In this document: positions 9,188 to 16,866 of the stretch, one piece after another
Layout of the letters: each line of letters starts with the position of its first letter
Position numbering within the stretch: position 1 is the stretch's first letter
Source of the DNA: Verrucosispora sp. NA02020
Lineage (GTDB): Bacteria > Actinomycetota > Actinomycetes > Mycobacteriales > Micromonosporaceae
Assembly: GCF_013364215.1 (NCBI RefSeq)
Contig: NZ_CP054923.1
Span: forward strand, 3,472,001-3,536,000
Length of the DNA: 64,000 nt
Direction of reading: 5' to 3'
Made by a program: the position numbers and the translations under genes
The notes under the pieces: generated by a model
The model's input: the letters and a program-made list of their open reading frames with translations, nothing else
Told to the model about the DNA's origin: nothing
The model's database searches: none

Positions 9188-9640
9188 TCAGCGCCGTGCG
9201 GCGAATCGGTCGAGGTACGCCCCGTAGCCCTCGCGCTCCAGGTCGTCGCGGGGCACGAAGCGCATCGCGGCGGAGTTCATGCAGTAGCGCAGCCCGCCGG
9301 TCTCGATCGGACCGTCGTCGAAGACGTGGCCGAGGTGGCTGTCGCCGTGCGCGGACCGGACCTCGGTGCGGGTGACGCCGAGGCTGCTGTCCGGGATCTC
9401 GACGAGGTTCGTGGACTCGACCGGCCTGCTGAACGTCGGCCAGCCGGTGCCGCTGTCGTACTTGTCGACGGAGGCGAACAGGGGTTCACCGGACACCACG
9501 TCGACATAGAGACCGGGATCCTTCTTGTCCCAGTACTCGTTGGCGAAGGGCGTCTCGGTCGCGGCCTCCTGTGTGACCCGGTACTGCTCGGGCGTCAGGT
9601 TCGAGACCTTTTCGGGGTTCTTGCGGTAGTCCTGAGACAC
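9188..9640 (-). CDS. msrB: Peptide-methionine (R)-S-oxide reductase MsrB
   Basis: MsrB reduces the R-epimer of methionine sulfoxide in damaged proteins. The 150-residue protein has DSGTGWPTF, the [10 protein letters not shown] loop and the catalytic Cys in [11 protein letters not shown] near residue 120. The two CxxC zinc sites of many MsrBs are missing, so this is the zinc-free type. The GTG start has GGGAGGAG 6 bp upstream. It sits between a desaturase and an epoxide hydrolase, all minus strand. Confidence 0.93.
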   Translation of the reverse strand: MSQDYRKNPEKVSNLTPEQYRVTQEAATETPFANEYWDKKDPGLYVDVVSGEPLFASVDKYDSGTGWPTFSRPVESTNLVEIPDSSLGVTRTEVRSAHGDSHLGHVFDDGPIETGGLRYCMNSAAMRFVPRDDLEREGYGAYLDRFAARR

Positions 9641-9728
9641 GACTTCTCCTCCCGGCGGGCAGTGCCCGGTGGTCGGGGAATCTCCGAACCCGCTGCCTAC
9701 CCGGCCTGCCTCCGCCTACGCCACACAG

Positions 9729-10760
9729 TCACCGGGAGGCGTACGCGGCCCGGGCGGGGGCACCCACCTCGTGCAGGTGTCGCAGCGCCTGCCGGTACGA
9801 GTCGACCAGGCCGGTCTGCTCGTAGTGAACCCCGATCTCGGCGCAGTACGCCTGCACGATCGGCTGGGCCCGGCGCAGGTTGGGCGTCGGCATGGCGGGG
9901 AAGAGGTGGTGTTCGATCTGGTAGTTCAGGCCGCCGAGTGCCGCGTCCACCAACCGGCTGCCGTAAACGTTGCGCGAGGTCAGCACCTGCTTGCGCAGAT
10001 AGTCCTCGGTGCCGGTCGGATGCGGCATCCCCTTGTGGTTGGGCGCGAAGGTCATCCCGAGATAGACGCCGAAGAGCGCCTGGTGCAGCAGCAGGAAGGC
10101 GACGGCCTGCGGCGGGGTCAGCACGAGCAGCAGGGCCGTGAGGTAGCCACCGGCGTGCAGGAGAAGCAGGGCGGTCTCCACACCGGGTCGCTTCACCGTG
10201 CCGTCCCGCAACGCCTTGACGCTGGACACCTTCAGGCTGACGGCGAGCAGGGTGAGCAGCGGGAAGAACAGGACGCCCTGGTGCCGGACGACGAATCCGC
10301 GCAGCCCGCGACGGCCGACGGCCGACTCCGCGGTCCAGACGAGCACCTCCGGGGCCACGTCCGGGTCGAGATCGTCGTGATTGGGGTTGTTGTGGTGGCG
10401 GGTGTGCTTCTCCATCCACCAGCCGTAGCTCATCCCGACGCCGAGGTTGCCGGCGACCAGCCCGGCGACCGCACTCGGACGCCTGGTCCGGAACACCTGG
10501 CGGTGTGCCAAATCGTGTGCCACGAGCGCGACCTGGGCGAACGTGACGGCGAGGAAGACCGCGGTGATCATCTGCCACCACGACGAACCGAGGGCGACGA
10601 AGGCCGTCCAGCCACCGACGAACATGAGCCCGACGACACCCAACCTCAGGGCGTAGTAGAGGGGCCGGCGTCGCATCAACCCGGCATCGGTGATCCGGCG
10701 GGACAGGACGGCGAAATCGCTGCCGCTCGTCGGGCGCGGCGGCGTCGTGGCGGTCGTCAT
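9729..10760 (-). CDS. Membrane fatty acid / acyl-CoA desaturase
   Basis: A 343-residue integral membrane di-iron desaturase that inserts a double bond in an acyl chain. Three histidine boxes are present: HDLAH (82-86), HTRHH (about 119-123) and QIEHHLFP near 285; the Gln in the third box is typical of front-end (DesA3/linoleoyl-CoA-type) enzymes. Hydrophobic segments lie near residues 38-75 and 180-230. The ATG at 10760 gives a family-length protein; the open frame upstream overlaps the divergent kinase gene and is ignored. Electron donor partners are not encoded nearby. Confidence 0.88.
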   Translation of the reverse strand: MTTATTPPRPTSGSDFAVLSRRITDAGLMRRRPLYYALRLGVVGLMFVGGWTAFVALGSSWWQMITAVFLAVTFAQVALVAHDLAHRQVFRTRRPSAVAGLVAGNLGVGMSYGWWMEKHTRHHNNPNHDDLDPDVAPEVLVWTAESAVGRRGLRGFVVRHQGVLFFPLLTLLAVSLKVSSVKALRDGTVKRPGVETALLLLHAGGYLTALLLVLTPPQAVAFLLLHQALFGVYLGMTFAPNHKGMPHPTGTEDYLRKQVLTSRNVYGSRLVDAALGGLNYQIEHHLFPAMPTPNLRRAQPIVQAYCAEIGVHYEQTGLVDSYRQALRHLHEVGAPARAAYASR

Positions 10761-10869
10761 GGTCCCAGCAGACCGCACAGGGGACGCCCCCGTCAGGAGT
10801 TCTGCCCCCACCCTACGACGGGGTGCTAGCACCACCGAGAAGCGGCTGACACGCAGGCACAATGTGACG

Positions 10870-12177
10870 ATGGACCGGGTCGACGGCGACGAGCGGGCGT
10901 ACGCGTGGGCGTGGCGGGGCCTGCGCGCCGTACTCGCCGGTCTGGCCGCCGTCGGTCTGGCCGTGACCAACCTCGTGCTGCTCGGCGTCTCGCTGGTGGC
11001 ACTGGCCCTGGTCCCGGTGCCGTTCCTCGGCATGGCGTTGCTGCCGTGGACGATGACGCTGGTCCGCCACCGCGCGGATCTCGAACGCCGGCGGGCCACC
11101 CGCGCCGGTGTCCCGGTGTCCCGGCCCTACCGTCCGCCCCCGGCACGCGGCGTCCCCGGCGGGTGGCGGCGGTTCCGCTGGATCGTCACCGACCCGGCCA
11201 CCTGGCGCGATCTCGCCTGGCTCCTGCCCGGCGCGGTGGTGTCCACCGCCCTCGGTCTGATCTCGCTGGCCGTGCCGCTCTACGGCGTCATGGGCCTGAC
11301 GTTGGTGCCGGTCTGGATCTGGCTCGGCACCGACTGGTACGGCTACGGCCTCGTCTGGTCGGTCGACAATGTCGTGGAAGGGCTGGTCTGTGTGCCGCAG
11401 GGCGTCGCCATCCTCGCCGGTGGGCTCTGGTCGGCCCCGTGGCTGCGCCGCGTCGACGGGTACTTCGCCCGGTTGCTGCTCGCCCCGACCAAGGCCGCGG
11501 AGCTGCGACTGCGCGTCACCGAACTGACCGTCACCCGGGCCGACACCGTCGACGCCCAGGCCGCCGAGCTGCGTCGCATCGAGCGTGACCTGCACGACGG
11601 CATCCAGGCTCGCCTCGTCTCCCTGGGCATGATGATCGGCCTGGCCGACGAGCTGATCGACCGTGACCCGAACGCGGCTCGTGAGATGCTCGCGGAAGCG
11701 CGGGAGTCCAGCGGCACCGCCCTGGTCGAGTTGCGCCATCTCGTCCGGGGCATCCATCCGCCGGTGCTGGCCGAGCGCGGGCTCGACGGCGCGGTGCGGG
11801 CGTTGGCGCTGGGCCTGCCCGTGCCGATCACGGTCGATGTCGACCTGCCCGGCCGACTCGACACCCCGGTCGAGTCGGCCGCCTACTTCGCCGTGGCCGA
11901 GACGTTGACCAACCTGGTCCGGCACAGTCGGGCGCGGACCGGGGCGGTGTCCCTGCGGCACTCCGACGGCACGCTGACCATGGTGGTCGCCGACGACGGG
12001 ACCGGTGGTGCCGACCCGGGCGCCGGTTCCGGCCTCCGGGGTATCGAACGCCGTCTGGCCGCCTTCGATGGCACGATCACCGTGTCAAGCCCGGCCGGAG
12101 GGCCCACCGTCGTCACCATGGAGCTGCCGTGCGCGTTGTCATCGCCGAGGACCACGCACTCCTCCGGGACGGGTTGA
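10870..12177 (+). CDS. Sensor histidine kinase, NarL-type (HisKA_3)
   Basis: A 435-residue membrane histidine kinase. The N-terminal half carries four hydrophobic stretches (AGLAAVGLAVTNLVLLGVSL, ALLPWTMTL, LLPGAVVSTALGLISLAVPL and LTLVPVWIWLG) resembling the putative-sensor fold found in streptomycete kinases. The dimerisation domain holds the phospho-His in ERDLHDGIQARL, and the ATPase domain has ETLTNLVRHSRA, VVADDGTGG and SGLRGIERRL. A GTG 6 bp upstream of the ATG is an alternative start. Its last 49 bp overlap the response-regulator gene. The signal is unknown. Confidence 0.88.
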   Translation: MDRVDGDERAYAWAWRGLRAVLAGLAAVGLAVTNLVLLGVSLVALALVPVPFLGMALLPWTMTLVRHRADLERRRATRAGVPVSRPYRPPPARGVPGGWRRFRWIVTDPATWRDLAWLLPGAVVSTALGLISLAVPLYGVMGLTLVPVWIWLGTDWYGYGLVWSVDNVVEGLVCVPQGVAILAGGLWSAPWLRRVDGYFARLLLAPTKAAELRLRVTELTVTRADTVDAQAAELRRIERDLHDGIQARLVSLGMMIGLADELIDRDPNAAREMLAEARESSGTALVELRHLVRGIHPPVLAERGLDGAVRALALGLPVPITVDVDLPGRLDTPVESAAYFAVAETLTNLVRHSRARTGAVSLRHSDGTLTMVVADDGTGGADPGAGSGLRGIERRLAAFDGTITVSSPAGGPTVVTMELPCALSSPRTTHSSGTG

Positions 12178-12764
12178 CCCGGATCCTGCGGGCCTTCGAC
12201 TTCGACGTCGTCGCGGCCGTCGACAACGGCCCCGCCCTGCTGCCGGCGCTGGTCAGCCTCCGGCCCCAGGTGGCGGTCGTGGACGTGCGGCTACCGCCGA
12301 CGTTCACCGACGAGGGCCTGCACGCCGCGATCGCCGCCCGTACCCGGATCCCCGGTCTGCCGATCCTCGTGCTGTCCCAACATGTCGAGCCGTTGTACGC
12401 CCGGGAGTTGCTCAGCACACCGCACGGCGGCGTGGGCTACCTGCTCAAGGATCGGGTGTCCCACGTCGGCGAGTTCGTCGACGCGGTCCGCCGGGTCGCC
12501 CAGGGCGGGACCGCGATGGACCCTGAGGTGATCTCTCGACTGCTGGCCCGCCGGGAGCCTCTCGCGGTCCTCACCGTCCGGGAGCGGGAGGTGCTCGGCG
12601 AGATGGCCGAGGGCCGCTCCAACGCCGCGATCGCCGGCAAGCTGCACATCACCGAGAAGGCCGTCAGCAAGCACATCAACAACATCTTCACCAAGCTCGA
12701 CATGCCGCCCTCGGACGACCACAACCGGCGGGTCCTCGCCGTACTGGCGTACCTCAACCCCTGA
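12129..12764 (+). CDS. LuxR/NarL-family response regulator
   Basis: A 211-residue response regulator, partner of the overlapping kinase. The receiver has the acidic pocket EDH (7-9), the phospho-acceptor Asp52 in VVDVRLP, and the Lys of YLLKDRV. The C-terminal LuxR-type helix-turn-helix runs LTVREREVLGEMAEGRSNAA through VSKHINNIFTKLDM. The GTG start lies 49 bp inside the kinase gene. A GC-rich hairpin follows after 58 bp. Targets are unknown; adjacent loci do not reveal them. Confidence 0.9.
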   Translation: MRVVIAEDHALLRDGLTRILRAFDFDVVAAVDNGPALLPALVSLRPQVAVVDVRLPPTFTDEGLHAAIAARTRIPGLPILVLSQHVEPLYARELLSTPHGGVGYLLKDRVSHVGEFVDAVRRVAQGGTAMDPEVISRLLARREPLAVLTVREREVLGEMAEGRSNAAIAGKLHITEKAVSKHINNIFTKLDMPPSDDHNRRVLAVLAYLNP

Positions 12765-12822
12765 CGGGGGTCGACGTTCCGTCTCAGGCGTCCGCTCTCC
12801 ACCGACGGTCACCGTCCGCGAG

Positions 12823-12851
12823 GGCGGGGCGGACCTCCGGGCCGCCCCGCC
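12823..12851. terminator. GC-rich terminator hairpin between convergent genes
   Basis: GGCGGGGCGG (12823-12832) pairs perfectly with CCGCCCCGCC (12842-12851) around a 9-nt loop. It is placed between the response regulator (ends 12764) and the cellulase gene on the other strand (ends 12864). Confidence 0.65.
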
Positions 12852-12863
12852 GCACGTCGGTGG

Positions 12864-14489
12864 TCAGCTGGTCGGGAAGGTGTCCGGGGTACGGATCCGG
12901 TCGCGTACCCAGACCCCGGCGGGCTTGAGGACGCCGGTCCCGGTGTACGAGCTGCCGCCGCAGGTGCCGGTGAGGAAGACGGCACCGCTGCGGAAGTCGT
13001 CGGAGAAGTTCCAGTTCACCCAACTGATCTTCTTGGTGGCCATCAGGTCCAGGTACTGCTGGGCACGGGTGAAGTCGTTCGCCCCGTCGCCGGAGGCGGT
13101 CTGGGTGCCGAACTCGGTGACGAAGACCGGCAGCCGGTCGGCGGTCCGGGACAGCGCGTTCAGGTACGTCGTGCCGTGCGAGGCGGCGTAGAAGTGGAAG
13201 GTGTACATGATGTTCGAGGCGTTGACCGGGCTGTTGACGATCTCGGTCTCCGAGGAGCCCTCGGAGAGGCCCAGCGACGACCAGGCGCGGGTGCCGACCA
13301 GCACCACGCCGTCGGGGTCCTGCGCCCGGATGACCGGGATGATCTGCTCGGCGTAGCTCTTGATCGACGCCCAGCTCACCCCGTTGGGCTCGTTGGCCAC
13401 CTCGTACAGGATGTTGGTCTTGTCCTTGTGGCGCTGGGCGATCTCGGTGAAGAAGGTGCGCGCCCGGGCCAGGTTGTGGTTCGGGTCGCCCGGGGTGAGC
13501 ATGTGCCAGTCGACGATGGCGTACATGCCGCGTGCGGTGGCCCGTTCGATGTAGTCGTGCACCCGGTCGGTGAAGCCGCGCGGGTCGGTCTCGTAGCCGC
13601 CCTCCTGGATGTACATGGAGATGCGCAGCACGTCGGCGTTCCAGTCGTAGGCGAGCGCGTCCAGCGAGGCGTTGTTGACGCACTGCGAGTACCACTGGAT
13701 GCCGTGGGTGCTCATGCCGCGCAACTGGATCGGTCGGCCGTACTTGTTGCAGAGCTGCACGCCGCAGACCCGCAGCTGACCGTTGATCGAGGCGGGGGTG
13801 CCGGTCACCGTGCCGGGTGCCGTGGTCGCGGTGACCGTCGTGCTCGCCGCCGAGACGTTGCCGGCGGCGTCGCGGGCCCGGACCGAGAAGGTGTACGCGG
13901 TGGCGGGGCTCAGGCCGCCGACGGTGGCGGTGGTGGTGCCGACGACGCTGGTGGCGAGCATGCTGCCACGGTAGACGTCGTAGCCGGCGACCCCGACGTT
14001 GTCGGTCGCGGCGTTCCAGGCCAGCGCCACGCTCGACGTGCTGGTGCCGGTGACCCGGAGGTTGCCGGGCACGCTGGGCGCCTGGGTGTCGGCGTTGCCG
14101 CCGCGGCACGAGCCGCCGTTGACGGTGCAGTTGGTCGGCGTGCCGCTGCCGGAGACGATGAAGCCGAAGGTGGTCGACGCCCCGGCGGCCAGGGTGCCGT
14201 TCCAGGTGCGGTTGGTGAAGCTGTGCCGGTTGCCGCTGCTGGTCAGCAGGGCGTCCCAGTAGCTGCCGAGCGTGGATCCGGCCGGCAGGTCGAAGTCGAC
14301 CCGCCAACTGGCGATGGTGGTGGCGGTGTCGTTGCGGACGGTGAAGCGGGCCTCGTAGCCGCCACCCCACTCCTGGACCTTGGCGAAGTCGGCGGTCGCG
14401 GCCTGTGCGCCGGGGGCGGCGACCAGGACGCCGGCCATGGCGAGTGTGGCGGCGAGGACTCCGGACACCGCAGTACGCAGTCTGGACAT
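12864..14489 (-). CDS. Secreted GH5 endoglucanase with CBM2-like and FnIII domains
   Basis: A 541-residue exported cellulase. A signal peptide (about residues 1-33, ending AQA-A) is followed by a CBM2-like cellulose-binding module (34-130: GYEARFTVRNDTATT, NRTWNGTLAAG), a fibronectin type III linker domain (137-225) and a GH5 catalytic domain (about 235-530). The proton donor is the Glu of VANEPNG and the nucleophile the Glu of VFVTEFGTQ; GMSTHGIQWY and VDWHMLTPGDPN are further family blocks. The CBM2 module lacks the usual N-terminal Cys and aromatic start, so it is shorter than normal. Expression is probably controlled by the dyad in its promoter. Confidence 0.92.
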   Translation of the reverse strand: MSRLRTAVSGVLAATLAMAGVLVAAPGAQAATADFAKVQEWGGGYEARFTVRNDTATTIASWRVDFDLPAGSTLGSYWDALLTSSGNRHSFTNRTWNGTLAAGASTTFGFIVSGSGTPTNCTVNGGSCRGGNADTQAPSVPGNLRVTGTSTSSVALAWNAATDNVGVAGYDVYRGSMLATSVVGTTTATVGGLSPATAYTFSVRARDAAGNVSAASTTVTATTAPGTVTGTPASINGQLRVCGVQLCNKYGRPIQLRGMSTHGIQWYSQCVNNASLDALAYDWNADVLRISMYIQEGGYETDPRGFTDRVHDYIERATARGMYAIVDWHMLTPGDPNHNLARARTFFTEIAQRHKDKTNILYEVANEPNGVSWASIKSYAEQIIPVIRAQDPDGVVLVGTRAWSSLGLSEGSSETEIVNSPVNASNIMYTFHFYAASHGTTYLNALSRTADRLPVFVTEFGTQTASGDGANDFTRAQQYLDLMATKKISWVNWNFSDDFRSGAVFLTGTCGGSSYTGTGVLKPAGVWVRDRIRTPDTFPTS

Positions 14490-14538
14490 TCCACTCCCTC
14501 TGTCGTCGTGGGGTAGCTGCCGACACGCGTCGAAACAG

Positions 14539-14568
14539 GACTGTAAAGATGTCTTACAGTCGGGTCAA
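14539..14568 (-). promoter_or_regulatory. Cellulase promoter overlapped by a perfect dyad
   Basis: Read on the minus strand, TTGACC (14568-14563) and TACAGT (14545-14540) are separated by exactly 17 bp, a good -35/-10 pair. The dyad GACTGTAA-N7-TTACAGTC (14539-14561, perfect 8-bp arms) covers the -10 and most of the spacer. A repressor bound there would block RNA polymerase. It lies 50 bp upstream of the cellulase start codon. The dyad does not match the CebR consensus TGGGAGCGCTCCCA. Confidence 0.65.
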
Positions 14569-14727
14569 CCCGTCGACGACGATCCATGTAGACCGTGGCG
14601 CCCGTTCGCACCTGCACGTGTGGCCGCCGGACGCGTCCGAACCCGTTCGACACCGCGTCTTCCGTGACGGGCGGCGCGTACACCCGGAGAACCGTACGCA
14701 TCTTCGCCCCCGAGGCCGGGCCGGACG

Positions 14728-16866
14728 CTACCGGCCCTCCTGCCCAGCGTCGGACCAGGTGCTGATCCGGACGACCAGGTCGTGTCCACCCGTGACGAGG
14801 GTGCGCGGGCCGGCGAAGGCCACACCGTGCACCACTCCGGCGTGGTGGATCCGGCTCACCTCCCGGCCCTCCGGCACCGTCCACACCCGTCCGGTGCGGT
14901 CGTCCCCGGCGGTGCCAAGCAGGCGACCCCGCGATCCGAACGCCACCGCCAGGACCCCGCCGTCGTGACGGACGGAGACGACGCGGTCACCGGATGCGGT
15001 GTCCCAGACCACGGCGGTGCCGTCGTAACCGGCGGTGGCGAGCAGTGTGCCGTCGGGGCTGAAGGTCACCGCGTTGACCCAGTCGTCGTGTGGCAGCAGC
15101 CGCAGCGGTCTGCGTTCTGCGACGCTCCACACCTCGGCGCCCCGGCGTCCGGCAGCCGTGGCCAGCAGCGAGCCGTCGGGATGGAAGGCGACTCCGTGCA
15201 GGCGGTGCGAGCCGGCGAACGTGGCCAACCGGCGTCCCGACCGGCTGTCCCAGAGCACGGCGGTCTGGTCGTGGCTGGCGGTGGCGAGCAGTGTGCCGTC
15301 GGGGCTGAAGGTCACCGCGTCGACCCAGTCGTCGTGGCGTACCCGCAGCAGTTGGTCACCGGTGACGGCGTCCCAGACGCGGGCGGTGCCGTCCCGCCCC
15401 GCCGCCGCGATCCGGGCACCGTCGGGGGTGCAGCAGACGCCGCTGGCCGCATCGTCACCGGGGCCGAGGCGACGACGCCAGCGCAGCCGGTCGTGGCGCA
15501 GATCCCAGAGCTGCACCTCGCCGGGCGAGCCGGTCGCCAGGGTGGCCCCCGCGCCGTCGACCGCCACCGCATAGACCCGGCGTCCCACCGCGATCGTCCG
15601 TGGGTCGGTCCGGCCGTGCTGGTCGACGCCGGACGGCGTCCCACCGCCGTCGGGCCTGCGTCCACCGTCGGGTGTGGCGGTCGTCGGCGCGGCGGCGGGC
15701 GTCGTGGCCTGGCCGGGGCCGGGCCTGGCGGAGAAGGCGCGGCGCGCCGACCGTCGGGTGTCGGGCGTGGGTCGGGCGGCCAGCAGCGCCGCACCGTACG
15801 CGACGGCCAGTTCCGGTTCGGCGGTACGCAGGACCGGCCGTCCGGTGTGCCCGGACAGGGTCCGCCCGACCGAGGGCATCCGGGTCGGTCCGCCCACCGG
15901 GACGATCCGGTCGATGTCGGACCATCGCAGGCCCAGGTCGTCGAGAAGCCGTTCGCACTCGGTGATGGTCTCCCGCAACGCCGGCCGGACCAGCTCGTCC
16001 AGCTCGTCGCGGGTGAACGTGAACGTCGTCGGCGGGTCCAGGTCGGTGAGATCCGCCGAGTGGGTGGTGACCGTGGAGAGCCGGATCTTGATCTGCTCGC
16101 AGGTGTCGCGCAACTGAAGCCGGCGGGGCAGCAGGTCGAGGTCGGTGGTGTCGGCGAACAGGTGGGCGCACCGGTCCGGGAACCGCTGGCGGATGTGGGC
16201 CAGCAGCATCCGGTCGATATCGGTGCCGCCGAGGTCGGGGATGGCACCCGGTCGGCCCAGCACCTCGAATGCGCCGTCCGGGCCGGTCTGCGCCACCGCG
16301 CAGTCGAACGTGCCGCCGCCCAGGTCGTAGACGAGCGCGGTGACCTGCGCCGGCAACGTGGTGTCGGCGAAGGCGTACGCGGCGGCGGCCACCGGGTCCG
16401 GCTCCAGCCGTACCGTGGCCGGGTCGAAGCCGGCGAGGCCGGCAGCGGTGCGCATCAGGTGGCGGTTGTGGTCCTCCCAGCTTGCCGGCACCGTCACGAC
16501 GACCCGCTCCGGTGTGCCCGCGACCGTCTCGGTGGCCTGCTCGCGCAGGAAGCGCAACACCTCGGCGGTCAGTTCGTGCGTGGTGAGCTCGCAGTCCTCA
16601 CCGAGTGCCCACGGGATCGGATCGGCGAAGTCCCGTTTGAAGCGGCATCGGTAGTGCTGCGGGCGGAGCCGCCCGGCGTTCTCGGCCACGGCGCCGACCG
16701 CGAGCGTGCCGTCGGGCAACAGGCACACCGCCGACGGCACGGTGGGTACGTCGGGCCGCCCGGCCGGGTCGCGGGCCAGGACCGGCTCCCGACCGGGGCG
16801 GCCGATCACCAGCGCCGAGGTGGACATGCCGAAGTCGACGCCGTAGACGAGGCCGCTCGGCATCAC
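14728..16866 (-). CDS. Hsp70-type ATPase fused to a WD40 beta-propeller
   Basis: A 712-residue fusion. Residues 1-365 form an Hsp70/actin-fold ATPase with phosphate-1 loop YGVDFGMSTSA (8-18), a Lys in CRFKRDF at the place of the DnaK catalytic Lys, phosphate-2 DLGGGTFD (181-188) and the adenosine motif VGGPTRMP (323-330). Instead of a peptide-binding domain there is a Pro/Thr-rich linker (366-425) and about six or seven WD40 repeats (VQLWDL, ARVWDA, AVLWDS, AEVWSV, AVVWDT, GRVWTV). WD40 propellers usually recruit partners. The start (GTG 16866 or ATG 16863) overlaps the stop of the upstream dynamin gene, so the two are coupled. Confidence 0.85.
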   Translation of the reverse strand: MMPSGLVYGVDFGMSTSALVIGRPGREPVLARDPAGRPDVPTVPSAVCLLPDGTLAVGAVAENAGRLRPQHYRCRFKRDFADPIPWALGEDCELTTHELTAEVLRFLREQATETVAGTPERVVVTVPASWEDHNRHLMRTAAGLAGFDPATVRLEPDPVAAAAYAFADTTLPAQVTALVYDLGGGTFDCAVAQTGPDGAFEVLGRPGAIPDLGGTDIDRMLLAHIRQRFPDRCAHLFADTTDLDLLPRRLQLRDTCEQIKIRLSTVTTHSADLTDLDPPTTFTFTRDELDELVRPALRETITECERLLDDLGLRWSDIDRIVPVGGPTRMPSVGRTLSGHTGRPVLRTAEPELAVAYGAALLAARPTPDTRRSARRAFSARPGPGQATTPAAAPTTATPDGGRRPDGGGTPSGVDQHGRTDPRTIAVGRRVYAVAVDGAGATLATGSPGEVQLWDLRHDRLRWRRRLGPGDDAASGVCCTPDGARIAAAGRDGTARVWDAVTGDQLLRVRHDDWVDAVTFSPDGTLLATASHDQTAVLWDSRSGRRLATFAGSHRLHGVAFHPDGSLLATAAGRRGAEVWSVAERRPLRLLPHDDWVNAVTFSPDGTLLATAGYDGTAVVWDTASGDRVVSVRHDGGVLAVAFGSRGRLLGTAGDDRTGRVWTVPEGREVSRIHHAGVVHGVAFAGPRTLVTGGHDLVVRISTWSDAGQEGR

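Noticed and set aside
9188..9640. MsrB loss of zinc Cys pairs as a sign of a broken gene
   Set aside because: Many active MsrBs lack the zinc site; the catalytic Cys and substrate loops are intact.
7133..10141. A 1000-codon plus-strand frame across the LysR, epoxide hydrolase, MsrB and desaturase genes
   Set aside because: It runs antisense through several genes with clear catalytic motifs and has none of its own, so it is a high-GC shadow.
10761..11099. A 113-residue N-terminal extension of the desaturase
   Set aside because: The extension is Arg/Ser/Thr-rich, overlaps the divergent kinase gene and is absent from the family.
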